Of a stretch of DNA of 64,000 nucleotides, positions 51,501-63,300 are shown one piece after another. Under the pieces are notes generated by a model. That model was not told the DNA's origin, did not search any database, and saw only the letters and a program-made list of their open reading frames with translations. Source of the stretch: Acanthopleura granulata (Eukaryota > Mollusca > Polyplacophora > Chitonida > Chitonidae); NCBI GenBank assembly GCA_016165875.1, contig JABBOT010000012.1, forward strand, positions 9,638,805 through 9,702,804. Direction: 5' to 3'. Numbering within the stretch: the stretch's first letter is position 1; each line of letters starts with the position of its first letter. Position numbers and translations under genes: made by a program.

Positions 51501-51813
51501 TGGGCCACCCATATATTAGCCACCCAGATAAGAATTTCATTTAGACAATATTATATGCAGTCCAAATAGACACTATCTGTTTGCCATGTCACTCATTCAT
51601 ACTTCTGTTCTTTATTATCTTGGGACAGGCTTTGTGAGTGTGACAATGGGTGAGGGCCTCAGTGTGGTGATAAGAGCGTATACCCCTGGAGGACGGGGGT
51701 GCAGGCTGCACAGCCCACCCTTACTGCCCACAGCTGTCAACATGAGGGGAAAGCGAGTGACAGGCACGGCGAAATACAGAATCAGGAAGTGTCAAGACAT
51801 GACCATATCATAA
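42531..51813 (+). CDS. NOA1: Nitric oxide-associated protein 1, mitochondrial circularly permuted GTPase (NOA1), complete, 8 exons
   Basis: YqeH-family GTPase needed for mitochondrial ribosome assembly and translation in animals. Exons: 42531-43656, 44287-44415, 45227-45394, 46191-46456, 47566-47697, 48390-48512, 49391-49508, 51629-51813; 748 aa (human 698 as recalled), all in phase. The basic, Ser-rich N-terminus suits a mitochondrial presequence. A zinc-finger-like region from about residue 204 has [12 protein letters not shown] and [15 protein letters not shown]-motifs come in permuted order: GTKVDLLPG (G4) and SAKTGYG (G5) in exon 1, P-loop GSTNSGKST at about 382-390 in exon 2, and FDTPGLVN (G3) in exon 4. 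The C-terminal part includes [17 protein letters not shown] and GLGRIDYVQ. Donors of exons 3 and 4 both start tandem arrays. Confidence 0.96.
44570..44755 (+). mobile_element. SINE, head truncated
   Basis: TCCAGCCATATGTGAGAAGG, then GTATAAGTGAAACATTTTTG and AAACACCAGTCAAAAAAATA. It lies in NOA1 intron 2. Confidence 0.7.
45385..45520. repeat. ~22-bp array copied from the NOA1 exon 3 donor
   Basis: The exon end CCCCTTACAG|GTGAGAAATG is followed by about four further units such as CCCCTTACAGGTATATGTAA and CTTACATGTAAGAAATGCTC, ending TTATTACAG. Several retain GT-containing donor-like steps. Confidence 0.85.
45748..46072 (+). mobile_element. Full-length tRNA-headed SINE with a duplicated 3' end
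   Basis: Head CCTCCGTGGCTCAGTCAAGC and GTGAGTTCAAGTCCAG, core GCCGTATGTGGGAAGGTCTG and GGTTTCCTCCCACCATAATG, end GTGAAATATTCTTGAGTACG and an AAATAAATAAATAA tail at 45993. A second 3' end, GTATAAGTGAAACATTCTTG with AAACACCACTC, follows at once to 46072. It lies in NOA1 intron 3. Confidence 0.85.
46520..47505. repeat. 53-bp minisatellite of about 18 copies, related to the NOA1 exon 4 donor
   Basis: Units contain TTCTGAACAGGTAAACCTCA, GTAGTTAGGTTGTACAGGAC and ACAGGTCAATAGG. The real donor region of exon 4 (end 46456) reads TTCTGATCAGGTAAACCT, 17 of 18 bases identical to the unit. About 45 unrelated bases interrupt the array near 46695-46740. Confidence 0.95.
47761..47808. repeat. GT-rich then G-rich low-complexity tract
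   Basis: (GT)n followed by G-runs including a run of nine G, about 65 bases past the NOA1 exon 5 donor. Its G-runs could form a quadruplex in the sense RNA. Confidence 0.7.
48947..49015. repeat. 18-bp tandem repeat, about 4 copies
   Basis: Near-perfect units of AACAGTGGACAAAACATC in NOA1 intron 6. Confidence 0.9.
51008..51245 (+). mobile_element. Diverged full-length SINE
   Basis: Head CTTCCATGGCTGGCAGGGTT, core GACCTTCAGATGGTCGTGG and GGGCTCTACCCATTTTTCTC, end AATACTCTTGTGTGCGGTGT and ATCAATCAAATAAATATA. It lies in the last NOA1 intron. Confidence 0.7.
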
Positions 51814-54396
51814 CCCTGAACCTTAGTGTGATATTGAAGCTGTGTTCAAGAACCTATTGTTCCAGCTTCATTGCAATGGAGAACTGTAGATGAACTGTAT
51901 AGAACTGTGACATCCTGTAAAGAGCTGTGCACAACTTTCAGAGGACTGTGTTCACCATTCAAATAATTATGTTGAAGAAGTTGCACGGATACAAAAATGG
52001 GTCGAGGCATGATAAATTCAGTGTGAAATGTCCAGTGCTTTTTCATGGTTTTCAAAGTGGGTTCTCAAAGCTCTAAGCTCTTGCAACCACCACCATTTCA
52101 AATGAGAGCTGAGAGTACAGATTTGTAGGTGCTTTTCTTTTAGATTACAAAATTATCAGTATTGTCTGGTATCCATGTGATCTTGGTGTGCGTTTGTATT
52201 TATCAAGATCAAAGGAAGTCTTCAAAAGTTCACTTTTTCTTATCAGGAAGTTAAAGTTAGATGTTTAATCTTACAGATTCAAGACTTTGATCGAACACAG
52301 TGGCATACTGGATAATTTTCAGGTGTCTGTAGTTTTTCATCCAACGCACACACACAAAGCTGACATGTCTGGTGTTGCTGCTGCGGCTGGTGTTTGCTTA
52401 TAATTTGTATTGTTTTGTCTGAACCTCATCTTTCAAGTGGCCTTCTAGAGATGGTACAAACTGGCAGTTCCCTTTTGTGTAACATCCATAGACATAGGAA
52501 ACGGTACGGGGGGCGGGAGAGGGGTATGCAATTGTCCTCTATGTAAAAAAAAAAAAAAAAAAAAAATACATGTTCCTTTGACCCAGTATACTTTGTACTT
52601 CAACTTAAAACAAAGAGCCTCAGTTATAGACGGCAATTTGTGTACCAGAAATCCTCTTCCTGGACCCACATGGAGAAGGGACATGCTCCCAATTTTATAT
52701 GATAAGTCTCTTGATGCCCCAATCCCGCCCCCCTCCCCTCCAACACACACTTTTTACAAACTTCCTATGGCTATGAACATTGCCGGCTTACAAGACTATC
52801 AGCGTTACAGGGGGCAGTAAAGGTCTGAACTGTCTGCCAGTACGATTTTGATGTTGGTAACTTGGTAAGGCCACATGGGTTGTGTTGTGTTGTGAATAGT
52901 TGAGATACATACATTTTGTTGAAATGCTGCCTATATTTTCATATAATTTAGTCCAAAAATCCCTATGTTTTTCCTATATTTTTGTCAAAAACCTCTATTT
53001 TTGAAGAGGACTGCTGAGAGCCCTGGGCGCAGTGGTTTTCTCTTTGTAGTATTTCCTACACCTGAATCTAATAACCTCAGTCAAGTTATAAAAGGATAGA
53101 GGAAACTGGATTGCCAAGAAAACCATGGTAACTGATAATCCTTACTTCAAGCCACTGCTGTAACAGCAAAAGCTGGATTTGTGGCTGTGATCTTGATAGC
53201 CTCTTGACTATCAAGGTTGATCGGCTGCACCAAGCACTAACACTGTTACTGAAGGAGTCGAGATGGTGCAGAAATAAGTCAACCTGTCACCAGGTTAGAT
53301 CAGCAGTCATATTTTATAGGATTCTTACTAGCTTGGTCTGTAGCCTTAAGTCAAGAAGTTTTCAGATACAAGGCACCTTGGACTCTCATAAGCTCTGCCC
53401 CGTTTCCTCCACTGTGGGCCTGGCATAAAACACCTGTGAGATAAATAATCTTTTAGCTATTCCTGTTTAGTTGACCTATTTGGTATGTCCTAGATGGGCA
53501 TATTCCGTTGTTATCAGTCTATCCTAACCACTTCTGTTTCCTCTGCCCAAAAAACGGTATAAGGTATGGTGTTAAGCAACAACCACATAAAAATTCATCA
53601 ATGAAAAACTGTCTGCTTGATAAAAAAACTTAATATTTCTTAACTGAAGAAAACTTTAATATCTTTCACAACATTTATGAGTTTACATGTTTCATGATGT
53701 ATTTTCATGGAATTAACAGCTAGATCAATGCCTGCAAAAAGCACAGACATCTTAGTATAAACATTACATATAAAATATATGTAAACTGTACGTTGCGCAA
53801 ATAAACAATAACTAACAAGCAAATACAAGATAATACTGGCAAGTTAATGACAGTAACAAGACAGTTTTATGCAAATGAATATGATAAATCCACTTCAGGT
53901 CTTGTCACAGCTACAAGCATTATTCAGGTCACACCAATTTAATTTTCTGTTTCACGACCAAAGTTAATCTCTTCTTTTCAATGTTGGCGGGGGATATAAA
54001 AAAACAAGACTTAAAAATTATCCAAACTATGGGAAACACGAACCTAGAACACAAACCTAGATTTTTCCTGTTGAAAACATTTACAGAAAATATGTCTTGA
54101 AAACCAGGGAAACTAAAAAAATCACCATGATCAGAGAAAATACACTATTTTTCAATTTTACTTTGTTCAATGTTCTGGGGTTTTCTTAGGTGTTTTCATA
54201 GTTGGCCTATCAAACACAAAATAAAATTGGTGTTACCTCATCTGTTAACGTGGAAGTTGCCTAAAATGTTACATACGTAACAAAAATCTTTTTGCCCTAA
54301 AATGGAGCTTTCAAACAAGGCTTTTACAATGCAGAACTAGATGATGATGAGGATGGGCCAGACACACTTGTAAGCCTGGTAGTATGTGATCTGGGT
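51814..54396. other. Tail-to-tail 3' region of NOA1 and the Ser/Arg/Pro-rich gene
   Basis: Presumed 3' UTRs and intergenic DNA. Apart from the TIR-bounded element at 52486 and a short SINE-like remnant near 53400-53440, no coding signal or clear poly(A) signal was identified. Confidence 0.4.
52486..52775. mobile_element. Possible MITE with short terminal inverted repeats and a 5-bp target duplication
   Basis: The left end CCATAGACATAGGAA and the reversed right end CATAGCCATAGGAA match at 13 of 14 positions, and AACAT flanks both sides (52481-52485 and 52776-52780). The inside has a run of about 23 A and G/C-rich blocks (GGGGGGCGGGA, and CCCGCCCCCC near the right end) in inverted order. No ORF resembles a transposase. 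Confidence 0.5.
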
Positions 54397-57300
54397 TTAT
54401 CGCTTGGGGCGTTTAGGTGGGGGACTGGCATCTCTCCTGCTTTTCCCTCCCCTGCCTGAGGAGTGTGGACCAGGGGGCTGCCTCCTGCCTCCGGTCGGAG
54501 ACCGACTTCTCAGATGGCGTCCTCCCTGTGAGGAGGTTGGCGGCTGCCTACCACCCCACCCCCTCTCCTTGCTGGCCCAACCTCGGCCCCTGGTTGGGCT
54601 TGTCATCACTGGGTGGTACAGAGAGTTCCTGGTGGTGCGCCTCGGTGGAGGAGCAGGTGGACTGGGTGGTCTACGGCTGCGACTAAAGTCTGGGGAAGCA
54701 GGTCGGTGTCTACGTGTCCTGGGTCCCAAGCCTGAGGGTGGGGACAAAGAGCGTCTTAAGCCTGGGGATGGAGGTGACGGTGGGCGCCGCATTCCTGGTG
54801 ACGGTGGAGAAGGTGGTCTCCTCACTCCAGCAGAAGGCGGCGAAGGTGGACGTCTTACACCTGGTGACGGTGGTGAAGGCGGTCTCCTCACACCTGGAGA
54901 AGGTGGGGATGGTGGTCGCCTCATTCCTTGGCACATCGGAGATGGTGGTCGCCTCATTCCTCGACCCGGAGACAGCGGAGAGGGCGGTCGCCGTGAACTG
55001 GGTGATGGTGGTCTTCGTACTCCGGGAGATGGCATTCGCCTCATTCCTGGAGAAGGTGGGGAAGACGGACAGCGACCACTGGGAGACGGTGGTCGGTCAA
55101 CGACGTCCATGGAACTGCGTGAAAGCTTAGACGGTGAATGACTGCCACTGCGGTGCAGCAGGCCTGGCTCACTGTCGTAGGAGTCCTTCCACCCTGGTCG
55201 TGTGGTGGAGAACGGCCCCCCACTGCCACTACTGTGGCTAGAGGCTGGAGACTTCGACCCTGTTTTCTCCACATCAGACAGGGACCAACTTGCATCAAGG
55301 TATTTCCTCGGGCCTTTCCTTTCCATTCTTGGTCGGCCCTTACCCCTGCACAAGTAAAAGACAGGATCTGAGTTTAAGCAGTATTAACTACTCAGGTAAC
55401 CACATTAACATGCTGAAGAACAAACACACTTTGGGCATAAACTGTTTGCACATTTAACATGCCTACATGAATTTAACAAACAGAGTACACAGTACAAAAT
55501 AAACAGTTCTGATTAATGTCTCCACTACAATTGACAGATAATTAATATTCAGGGCACATGAATATCATAGGTTCATGATGTTCATTTATCTACATTCTCT
55601 TTCATTAGGAAAAACAATGTCATTTTTTGGTAATTTACTGCTCTATATTGAGGTAAAATTCTAAATAAAATATTGAGGTGGAAAAACAAACAGCCAATCT
55701 AAAGCTGTCCGATTACCATGTATGTCCCCTGAATTTCTCCCCTTGAGATGGACCACGATCCGTTCTGCGTGCAGCCTCACCAAAGTCCACCAGAGCAATG
55801 GGTCGTTTGTGTCGCTTCCTTTCCATCTCTGCTGTACCCTCCTGGCCTTCTTCAAGAGACTCCTCATCACTCATCTCCTTAGCAGCAAATGGTAACTCTC
55901 TCTTACCACCATCCTTGCCAAAGCTGTCTCCCTTCCTGTCATTGTGTCTGCTGCGTTTCCCGAGCTCCTCGCGCACTGTGGAGGGCTCTTGCCTCTGCAA
56001 ATACCTGGAGGATCGCGAGGAAGGCTGTCGTGGTTTGTACAGGTCCTCAGCATCATACCTGAACAAAGGCAAACAGTATGGACTGTGTGTAACACTACAT
56101 GTAATTCTGAAAAATCTTAAGACCCTAAAGGCTACATGTACACATCACTGACATTTATTGTTGGAGGAAACCGATGTGTCCATGAATATTAAACATCCTT
56201 CCTTCACAATGACTTAAAGCCACAGCTGCAGCAGCAAGAGCTGGATTTGAACACGCAACATCATTTATGAACCATCTGATCCACTTCCAATGACGATTAT
56301 TTATTTTAGCAATCATATATGTACATGTAAGTATGCTTGTGTATAACATCGTACTCAACAATTTTTCATTTTCATATGAGAAGAATTCCTTAGAATGTAT
56401 AGCTATATACTGTGTCTTCTTGTGGTAGGGCAAGTCCATGATGTTAAAGTGGCACCACCACTGGAACATCACGTCTAAGAAACCAGACTTGACACCCCAT
56501 ACATTATACTGACATCAGGCCAAACAGTCCTGTTTCCTTTCTCTAATTTCTCAGTGCTGAGCGCCAAGCGAGGCAGCACCAAGTACCATTTTTAAAGTCT
56601 TTGGTATGACCTGACCTAGGATTGATCCCGGACCACCTGACTTGAATTTTAGCGCTCATATTACAGTTCCAAATACTCTATACTTTATGGGCTACAAGAA
56701 ACGATATACACTGATTAAATAAGTAGGCTTTCCGTAGTTACCGTTTGGAGGTATTGGGGGAAGACAGCGGTGGTGGTGAGGGGGGATGAAGTCTTCTTCC
56801 AGGCCCCGAGGTGGTACTTTCTGCTGACAGGGGAGAACGGCGACGAGAGCTGCTCAAACAGACAGGATCATAGTCATTATTTATGTATTTATTTCATTAG
56901 TGTTTCATTCAAGAATTATTACACTTGTATGAAGGCGGTCATCATTATGGTGGTAGGAAACCCATGACCATCTGCAGGTTGCGGCAGACCTTCCCACGTA
57001 CGGCCAGAGAGGAAACCAGCATGATTTGGACTTGAACTCAAGGCAACTGCATTGGTGAGAGGCTCCTGGGTCATTACACTGTGCTAGTGTGCTAACCAAA
57101 TGAGCCACGGAGGCTACAGGGTCATAGTAAGTTACAGCTTACACAGAAGGGGTCATAGTAAGTTACAGCTTAAACAGAAGGGGTCATAGTAAGTTGCAGT
57201 TTAAACAAATGGGGTCCTAATAAGTTGTAGTTTAAACAGTGTCACAGTAAGTTACTGACATTAGGTGAAAGAGGTGTTTTTTTCAGGGAGCAGGGAGAGA

Positions 57301-60300
57301 AAGTGAAACACACTGCTGTGGGAAGAAAGCTCAGACCTCTCCACAACAAAAAAGCACAGGCAAAATCAAAACCTTGCCAACTCCACCTGGTTGACAGCAT
57401 ACATGGCGTGTTATTACGCTGAGTACAAGAAAAGAGGAATGAGGTGAAGAGTGTATTTCAATAGACAAACATAATGAATATATCCCACACCCCCTCCCTG
57501 GACCATAGTCAAGTTTTACTACGGCTGTTGTAGAATAAAACTTCTGGTTGGCGAAAAAGGCATTCTTTGGTATATATGAACCAAGTGGCACGGACATGCC
57601 CTGGGTGTGTACTTTTTCATATATATATATCTGACTGGTGTTTAATGCCATACATCAGAAATTGTCACCTATGCAAAAAGTTTATCTGTATAGTGAAATA
57701 CGTCCATTTTTAGAACTGACATTAGGTCTTCTTGGAGGAAAAAATTACATTTCTCTCCAATTTTGGGGCAAAAAGATGTGGATACGTTTTTGATTAGATG
57801 GACTAACCATGTCAGGAAAGAGAAACTGTGCATTCCTGTTAGACATAAATTGGCTAAAAAGAGCAGACCAACACATTGCAAAAATAAGAAACCATTAGGG
57901 TAGGTGATGGAATTTGAAGGGCTTGGAGTATACCTTCGCACTTTGTCAAGTATGTGACAAACCTCCTGACATCCCTCTGCACTGTGGTGGCAGTAGTGGT
58001 GGTGTATCACCCAGTATGGCTACTTGCCTTTCTTATACCATGGAAGTCAAGGCATACGCCTGCCAGTATATTTTGTCTTTTTAACACAGACACTGAAGAA
58101 ACATTACTATATGGTACTGAACAATGCTAAACTTCACAAACCGATTCTATTATGTAACAGCTGATGTCACACATCACTACAAGGGACATAACTCTGCTGG
58201 TAAAATGCTAGTACTTACAAAAGAACACACAATACCAGGTATGTCCATAGGAAAATGCCACCATTCTTCTGTACATATGACTTGCATAGTGGTATAATAT
58301 AGTGCAGCCTGACATCTCTGACACAGTTGCAATGAAATTGCAATGGTGCTGCAAAGTACTCTAAGTCATGACAAAGGATGATGTTTCGGTAAAAAAAAAA
58401 TTAAAACCACCACAACATAGGAGCAAGTGCTTGTATTTGTACAGAAAACAGTTTGTACATACAAATATGAACCCTAGCTGCATCAGCAGTGATCCTTCAC
58501 CCATTTATCAACCCTTTGCCTGGTACATGTATATGTATACACAAAATATCAACTTTGACTGATTAAAAAATAAGTTTAAAGTTCCTCTCTCAAAACATTG
58601 CAAGTGCCACATGGATCACTAAAAATATGCGCAATTTAAATTAGAGGGCAAAATATATATAGAATATAGGCAAATCTTCTGTCCAAATTTCCAGACATTG
58701 AAAGTCTTTGTCAGATTTTGTTACATCAGTTGTGGAATTTAAAATCATTTGTCTCAAATGACAGGATCAGAGTAACTTAATTGCATTTATGAACAGTTGA
58801 GGAAAGAAGCAAAAAATTAATCCATATGAAAAGCAATTACTGAACATGTAGATGGCAAAACTGTTTTTGACGAATTATATCCTGGCAGGGGACCAAGCAA
58901 TACAAAGGTAGATAACTGAGACCAAGGGAGATAACTGATACACAGGTGGTGTGATGTTTGGAAAGACAGGGGACCATCGCCTATATAATGGAATCGAATG
59001 GTGTAAATCCACTATGTCAACAATAGTAACATACATACCCAGTCAAGTAAAGACAGATGAAAGGAAACAAAGAGAACTACATAAATCTATATCATTTTAA
59101 CTACAGGCTACAGTAAGGAACAAAAATTCTGTAAATGAACAGCATGCTCAATCATGCCAGAATCCATTTTTATCAAGCAAAATGCTTTTTATTGACAACG
59201 GCCATTCCAGCACATATCAAGCCAGATTAGAAAAGAAACTTCCGAAAAAAGCCTGATTAATCATCTTCTTAAAATTTTTTAAAAAATCGACAATTAAAAG
59301 TTTGACAGAAAACCAATGGCAAATAGATGAACATGAATTTGGCACACCCACTATACAACACAAGAAAAATATTACAATACCAAACACTTCTAAATTTAGA
59401 GATATGTACAATAAGCTGTATGCAATAGTGGAGAAATGCTGATGGCCTAACATACCTGGATGTGGGTGTCTTGGGCGTGGCGGGTGGAGATGGGGGAGGG
59501 GACAGGGACCTGCGGTGGATGGTGCGTGGTTTGTAAAGGTCATCCACACTATACCTCTTCCCTCGGGTCCGTACATCAGACCCCTCAGCAGGAACTCTAC
59601 AAGTAGCATTACACTGGTTTGGGACAAAAATGCCGGCACCTCAAAACAACTACTCTTTACACAAAGAATATTACAGTTCGAAGGTTAAGTGTGAAAATTC
59701 TCTGCTTACAACACATACATTCATCATGTTAATCATAATTTTCAATAGGGGAGTTTCGCTATTGAACTCTTTTATCGTTACAGATAAGAAAATCCTGACT
59801 GTACCATGTGATCTGTCAAAAATGATTTGTAAATTAAAATCAACAAAATTGCTGGACATTTTTGACAAGTCACATGACACAGATGAACTCTTTTTATCTT
59901 CTATGACAAAACAGTTCGAAGTAGAAACTCCCCTATTATAAATCACATAAATTCATTTTGGGATCCCCTGAAGCCCTGTTCACATTCAATGAGTTATCAT
60001 GAGTTAACTGCACCAGCAATCACACACAGTCAATGGTCATAAGGGTTAAAGCCATATTTACACCGACTTAACATACATTATTAAAAAATGACCCCTTCAT
60101 GAAGTACAACTGTTTTTGTTTTAACGTAGCAGGCTAGCACTGCACATTAATTGTCATAGTGTGGCCTGCAAGTTATGACAGACAGCTGTTCATTAGGCAT
60201 CCTATCATTTTGAAGAACATCCCAGTTAAGAAATGGTATTTAGCCTTATAAAATAAACTGTAGCCAATAACTTTTATGTTTACGGTGTTTTCAGAGATCT

Positions 60301-63300
60301 CAAATAAAACAGAAGAGAACATACTTGTGAGTGTCTGATGGACTAACACCGCTGCTCCTTTTGGTGCGACTGGTTGTACCCTCTGCACTCCCTGGACTGA
60401 TACTGTCCATTCGGCGTCGCTTAGGACGTCTCTCCTGCGAGTCTCCGACGGACTCCGGTTTGGAAGTCTCTGATATATCACTAAATGGGGAACCTGGCCT
60501 GCCAGTGGAGTGAGTCTCGTTGCTCTTTCGTTCGTCGCTTAACTTTCGTGTCCGAGAGCGAGTCTCGTGAATGACTTGACCGATGGTGAGTGTTGTCGTT
60601 GGGGCAGCTGTGATTTCGTACACGGGTATTCCTGTGGGAAGGGAGCTCGTGCCCTCTGGGACTGGGTACACGCAGGGCTCATCCTGTGTGGGCGTGGCTG
60701 GGGATTTGGGGGAACCGGGGCTTTTCTCAGGGGTGTCACCACCACCGGCTGGTTTTTCAGTGCTTTCTGTGATACTTGTGTCCTGTACCATACCTGAAGC
60801 CTCTGCCATCACTGACGGCTCCTCAGGCAGAGTATCCTCAACTACTGCTGAATCCTCCATCATGGCTGTATCCTCCACCACAGCTGTCTCCTCCACCACA
60901 ACGGTTTCCTCTTCCACGACCACGGTTTCTTCCACCACAACTGGATCCTCTGCCACAGTGGGATCTTTCACAATCTCCTCCTTGACGTTAGTGTAACTCT
61001 GGCTCGAGAAAGGCTGCTGTTTCTCAGTGAATATAGATGTGAATTCCTCCGAGGTGTAGCGTTTGTTACGAGTTCTCTGACGCCTTAGTGCTAACTTCTT
61101 CTCCATGACCTTTTGTTCTCTCAGCTGCTCCTTGAGCTCCCTCTTGGTTTTCTTCTTGGGAGAAGTAGGGACTGTGGCTGGCTTCTCCTCGGCCTCCTCT
61201 GATTTCTGTGGCTCGGAAGAAGAGCTGGCAGTCTTGGCTGCTTCAGACTCTGGAAAGGAAAAGCACATTAAGCTTGTTTGTACCACTATACTAACATGCA
61301 GTTTTTGAGCAGAAAGGTTATAACAACACAGTTATGTCCCTTTCTGTCACTTATCTGTCACCACATCACTTATATTCATCTGACACATGTACCTGCAGGA
61401 TGTATGTGTCTGAGTAAAACTGCTGCCCACATTGGAACATTTTTACAGTTTGCAGCACCCATGAGCAGTGGAGGGCATTATTCAAAATAAGAACAATGTC
61501 AATGTTTTTAGATAACTGCAATTAATGCATACAATGACCCATGCTAAATTTCAGGAATTGACCGTATCCTGCCATAATGCAGTGAGGATGCCATTATTTT
61601 CTTGTCGTAATAAAGTATCCCTAGACCTCCGGATGCATTTAAGTTTTTGTTCCTTAACCTCTGTTCATTCTACAGGCCAGACTTGCTAAAGATGAGTTTC
61701 AGTAGTGAGCAATTCAAGTAATCAGATTTAAGACAAAATATAACAGTAAGCAGCAAATTTTTTTAGTGAATAAGGCTATATATACCATCAGATTGAGTTT
61801 TCTTGTCTGAGTCAGACAGCCTGCTCTTCTTCTTCTCTTCCCTTATCCTAACTTTCTCCTCTTCTCTCTCCTTCCGTTTAGCGTCAAGTTCTGCTCGTCT
61901 CTGCAAGCGTTTGGCATACCTCTCCTCTTTCTCTCTGGCCTGTGAACAAATGACGTGATATGTGTAACACAAAAAGTTTCATATCTATACACCATCTACA
62001 TTTTCACCAAAATGGATATTTTTATATGTCGTATTAGTTGTACTGCGTCTGGGAAGGGGTGTAGGGTGCCTTCACGTCATGCTCTCGGGCCCCTTGTTAC
62101 GTCAATGGCCTAGATTGCCACACTGGATGCCCATGTTAAAAGATACGTGTAGAATTTAAAAAATTTGACCAATCAACAGACTTAAAATACAGACCTGATT
62201 GTCACAGCTTAAAAATTTTTACGTGCATATTATATACACACAATTAGACGCCAGTAGAAGTTCCAGTTATATGTACCCCATGTTCAGTTGGTCAGCTGGA
62301 CCACAAGAGGCTAACTCACAATTCTGGCCTTCCTCTCCTCCCTAGTTTCGTCGTCATCGCTATCGCTGTAGTTGTACATCAGTGAGATGAGTTTCTTTGG
62401 TCTGGGTGTGGTAGTCTGTACATCCACAGGGGCAGCAGAAGCAGCAGCTGTCTCAGCAGCGGCCGGCTTCATGGGACTGGTCACTTCCACAGACTCCGAC
62501 TGGCTGCCACTCACATCAGCACTCTCTCCTGCAGAAACTGAATGCAACCCCACCGTTGACAAACTGTTCTTGAGCTACTCAAATACCCAGGTAACACTCG
62601 TCACACATTTGTTCAGCTACCTGACAAATTGATTACATTAATTTTTCTCCTGCACCCGCTGCTAAAATTTGCTTTCCTTCCGAACATAAACGTATTCTTT
62701 AACACACAATGCTATGGCAATTACTATCGACTCAGTCTTTAGGAAATTTGTATTAAGTTTGGTACAGGGCAGAAATAGTGTACATGTACTGATGTGATAA
62801 GTTGACATTGTTTTTACCAGTGCCTTGAATCAACACTCTGCTGATGATACTAGGGTATTAAAGCACAATAACCCCCTCCCACCCCAACCCCCACCCAAAT
62901 TACTGTAAAACTGGCATAAAATTCCGAACATGAGTAAATTTCTAATTTCTCTTGATTCTCTGTTTTCTATTTATTTTAAAAAATATGCTTTAATCTTTGT
63001 TTAGAAAGTAGGGTGATATCTTACTGACTAATGTGAGCTTCAGCATCGATGTAATATTTTATGATCATTATTTGCCTCTTAAAATACATGGTTTCCGGCA
63101 CTGGGTCCTCTTGCAAGAAGCCCACCTGACACTATGAGCATGTAACTACCATGGCAACCAGCTGTGTCGCCACGACAGCTACGTGCTCTAACATTACAAG
63201 AGCTTCGTGCCAGTGGGCCCAGCATGGTAGGATTGACTAAAACTTCAGACTACCTGCAATATCCTCAGGTTTCTCGGTCGACATCTCCTGTTCATCACTA

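Noticed and set aside
54386..55141. 251-codon Gly-rich plus-strand ORF
   Set aside because: Antisense shadow of the Pro/Ser/Arg repeat exon of the minus-strand gene, which is supported by splicing in phase with seven other exons.
59630..59946. Two opposite-strand ORFs of 103 and 91 codons with similar peptides
   Set aside because: The similarity between the strands comes from the palindromic element and not from two related genes.
60583..60996. 137-codon Ser/Thr-rich plus-strand ORF
   Set aside because: Shadow of the Val/Glu repeat coding region of the minus-strand exon 61249-60325.
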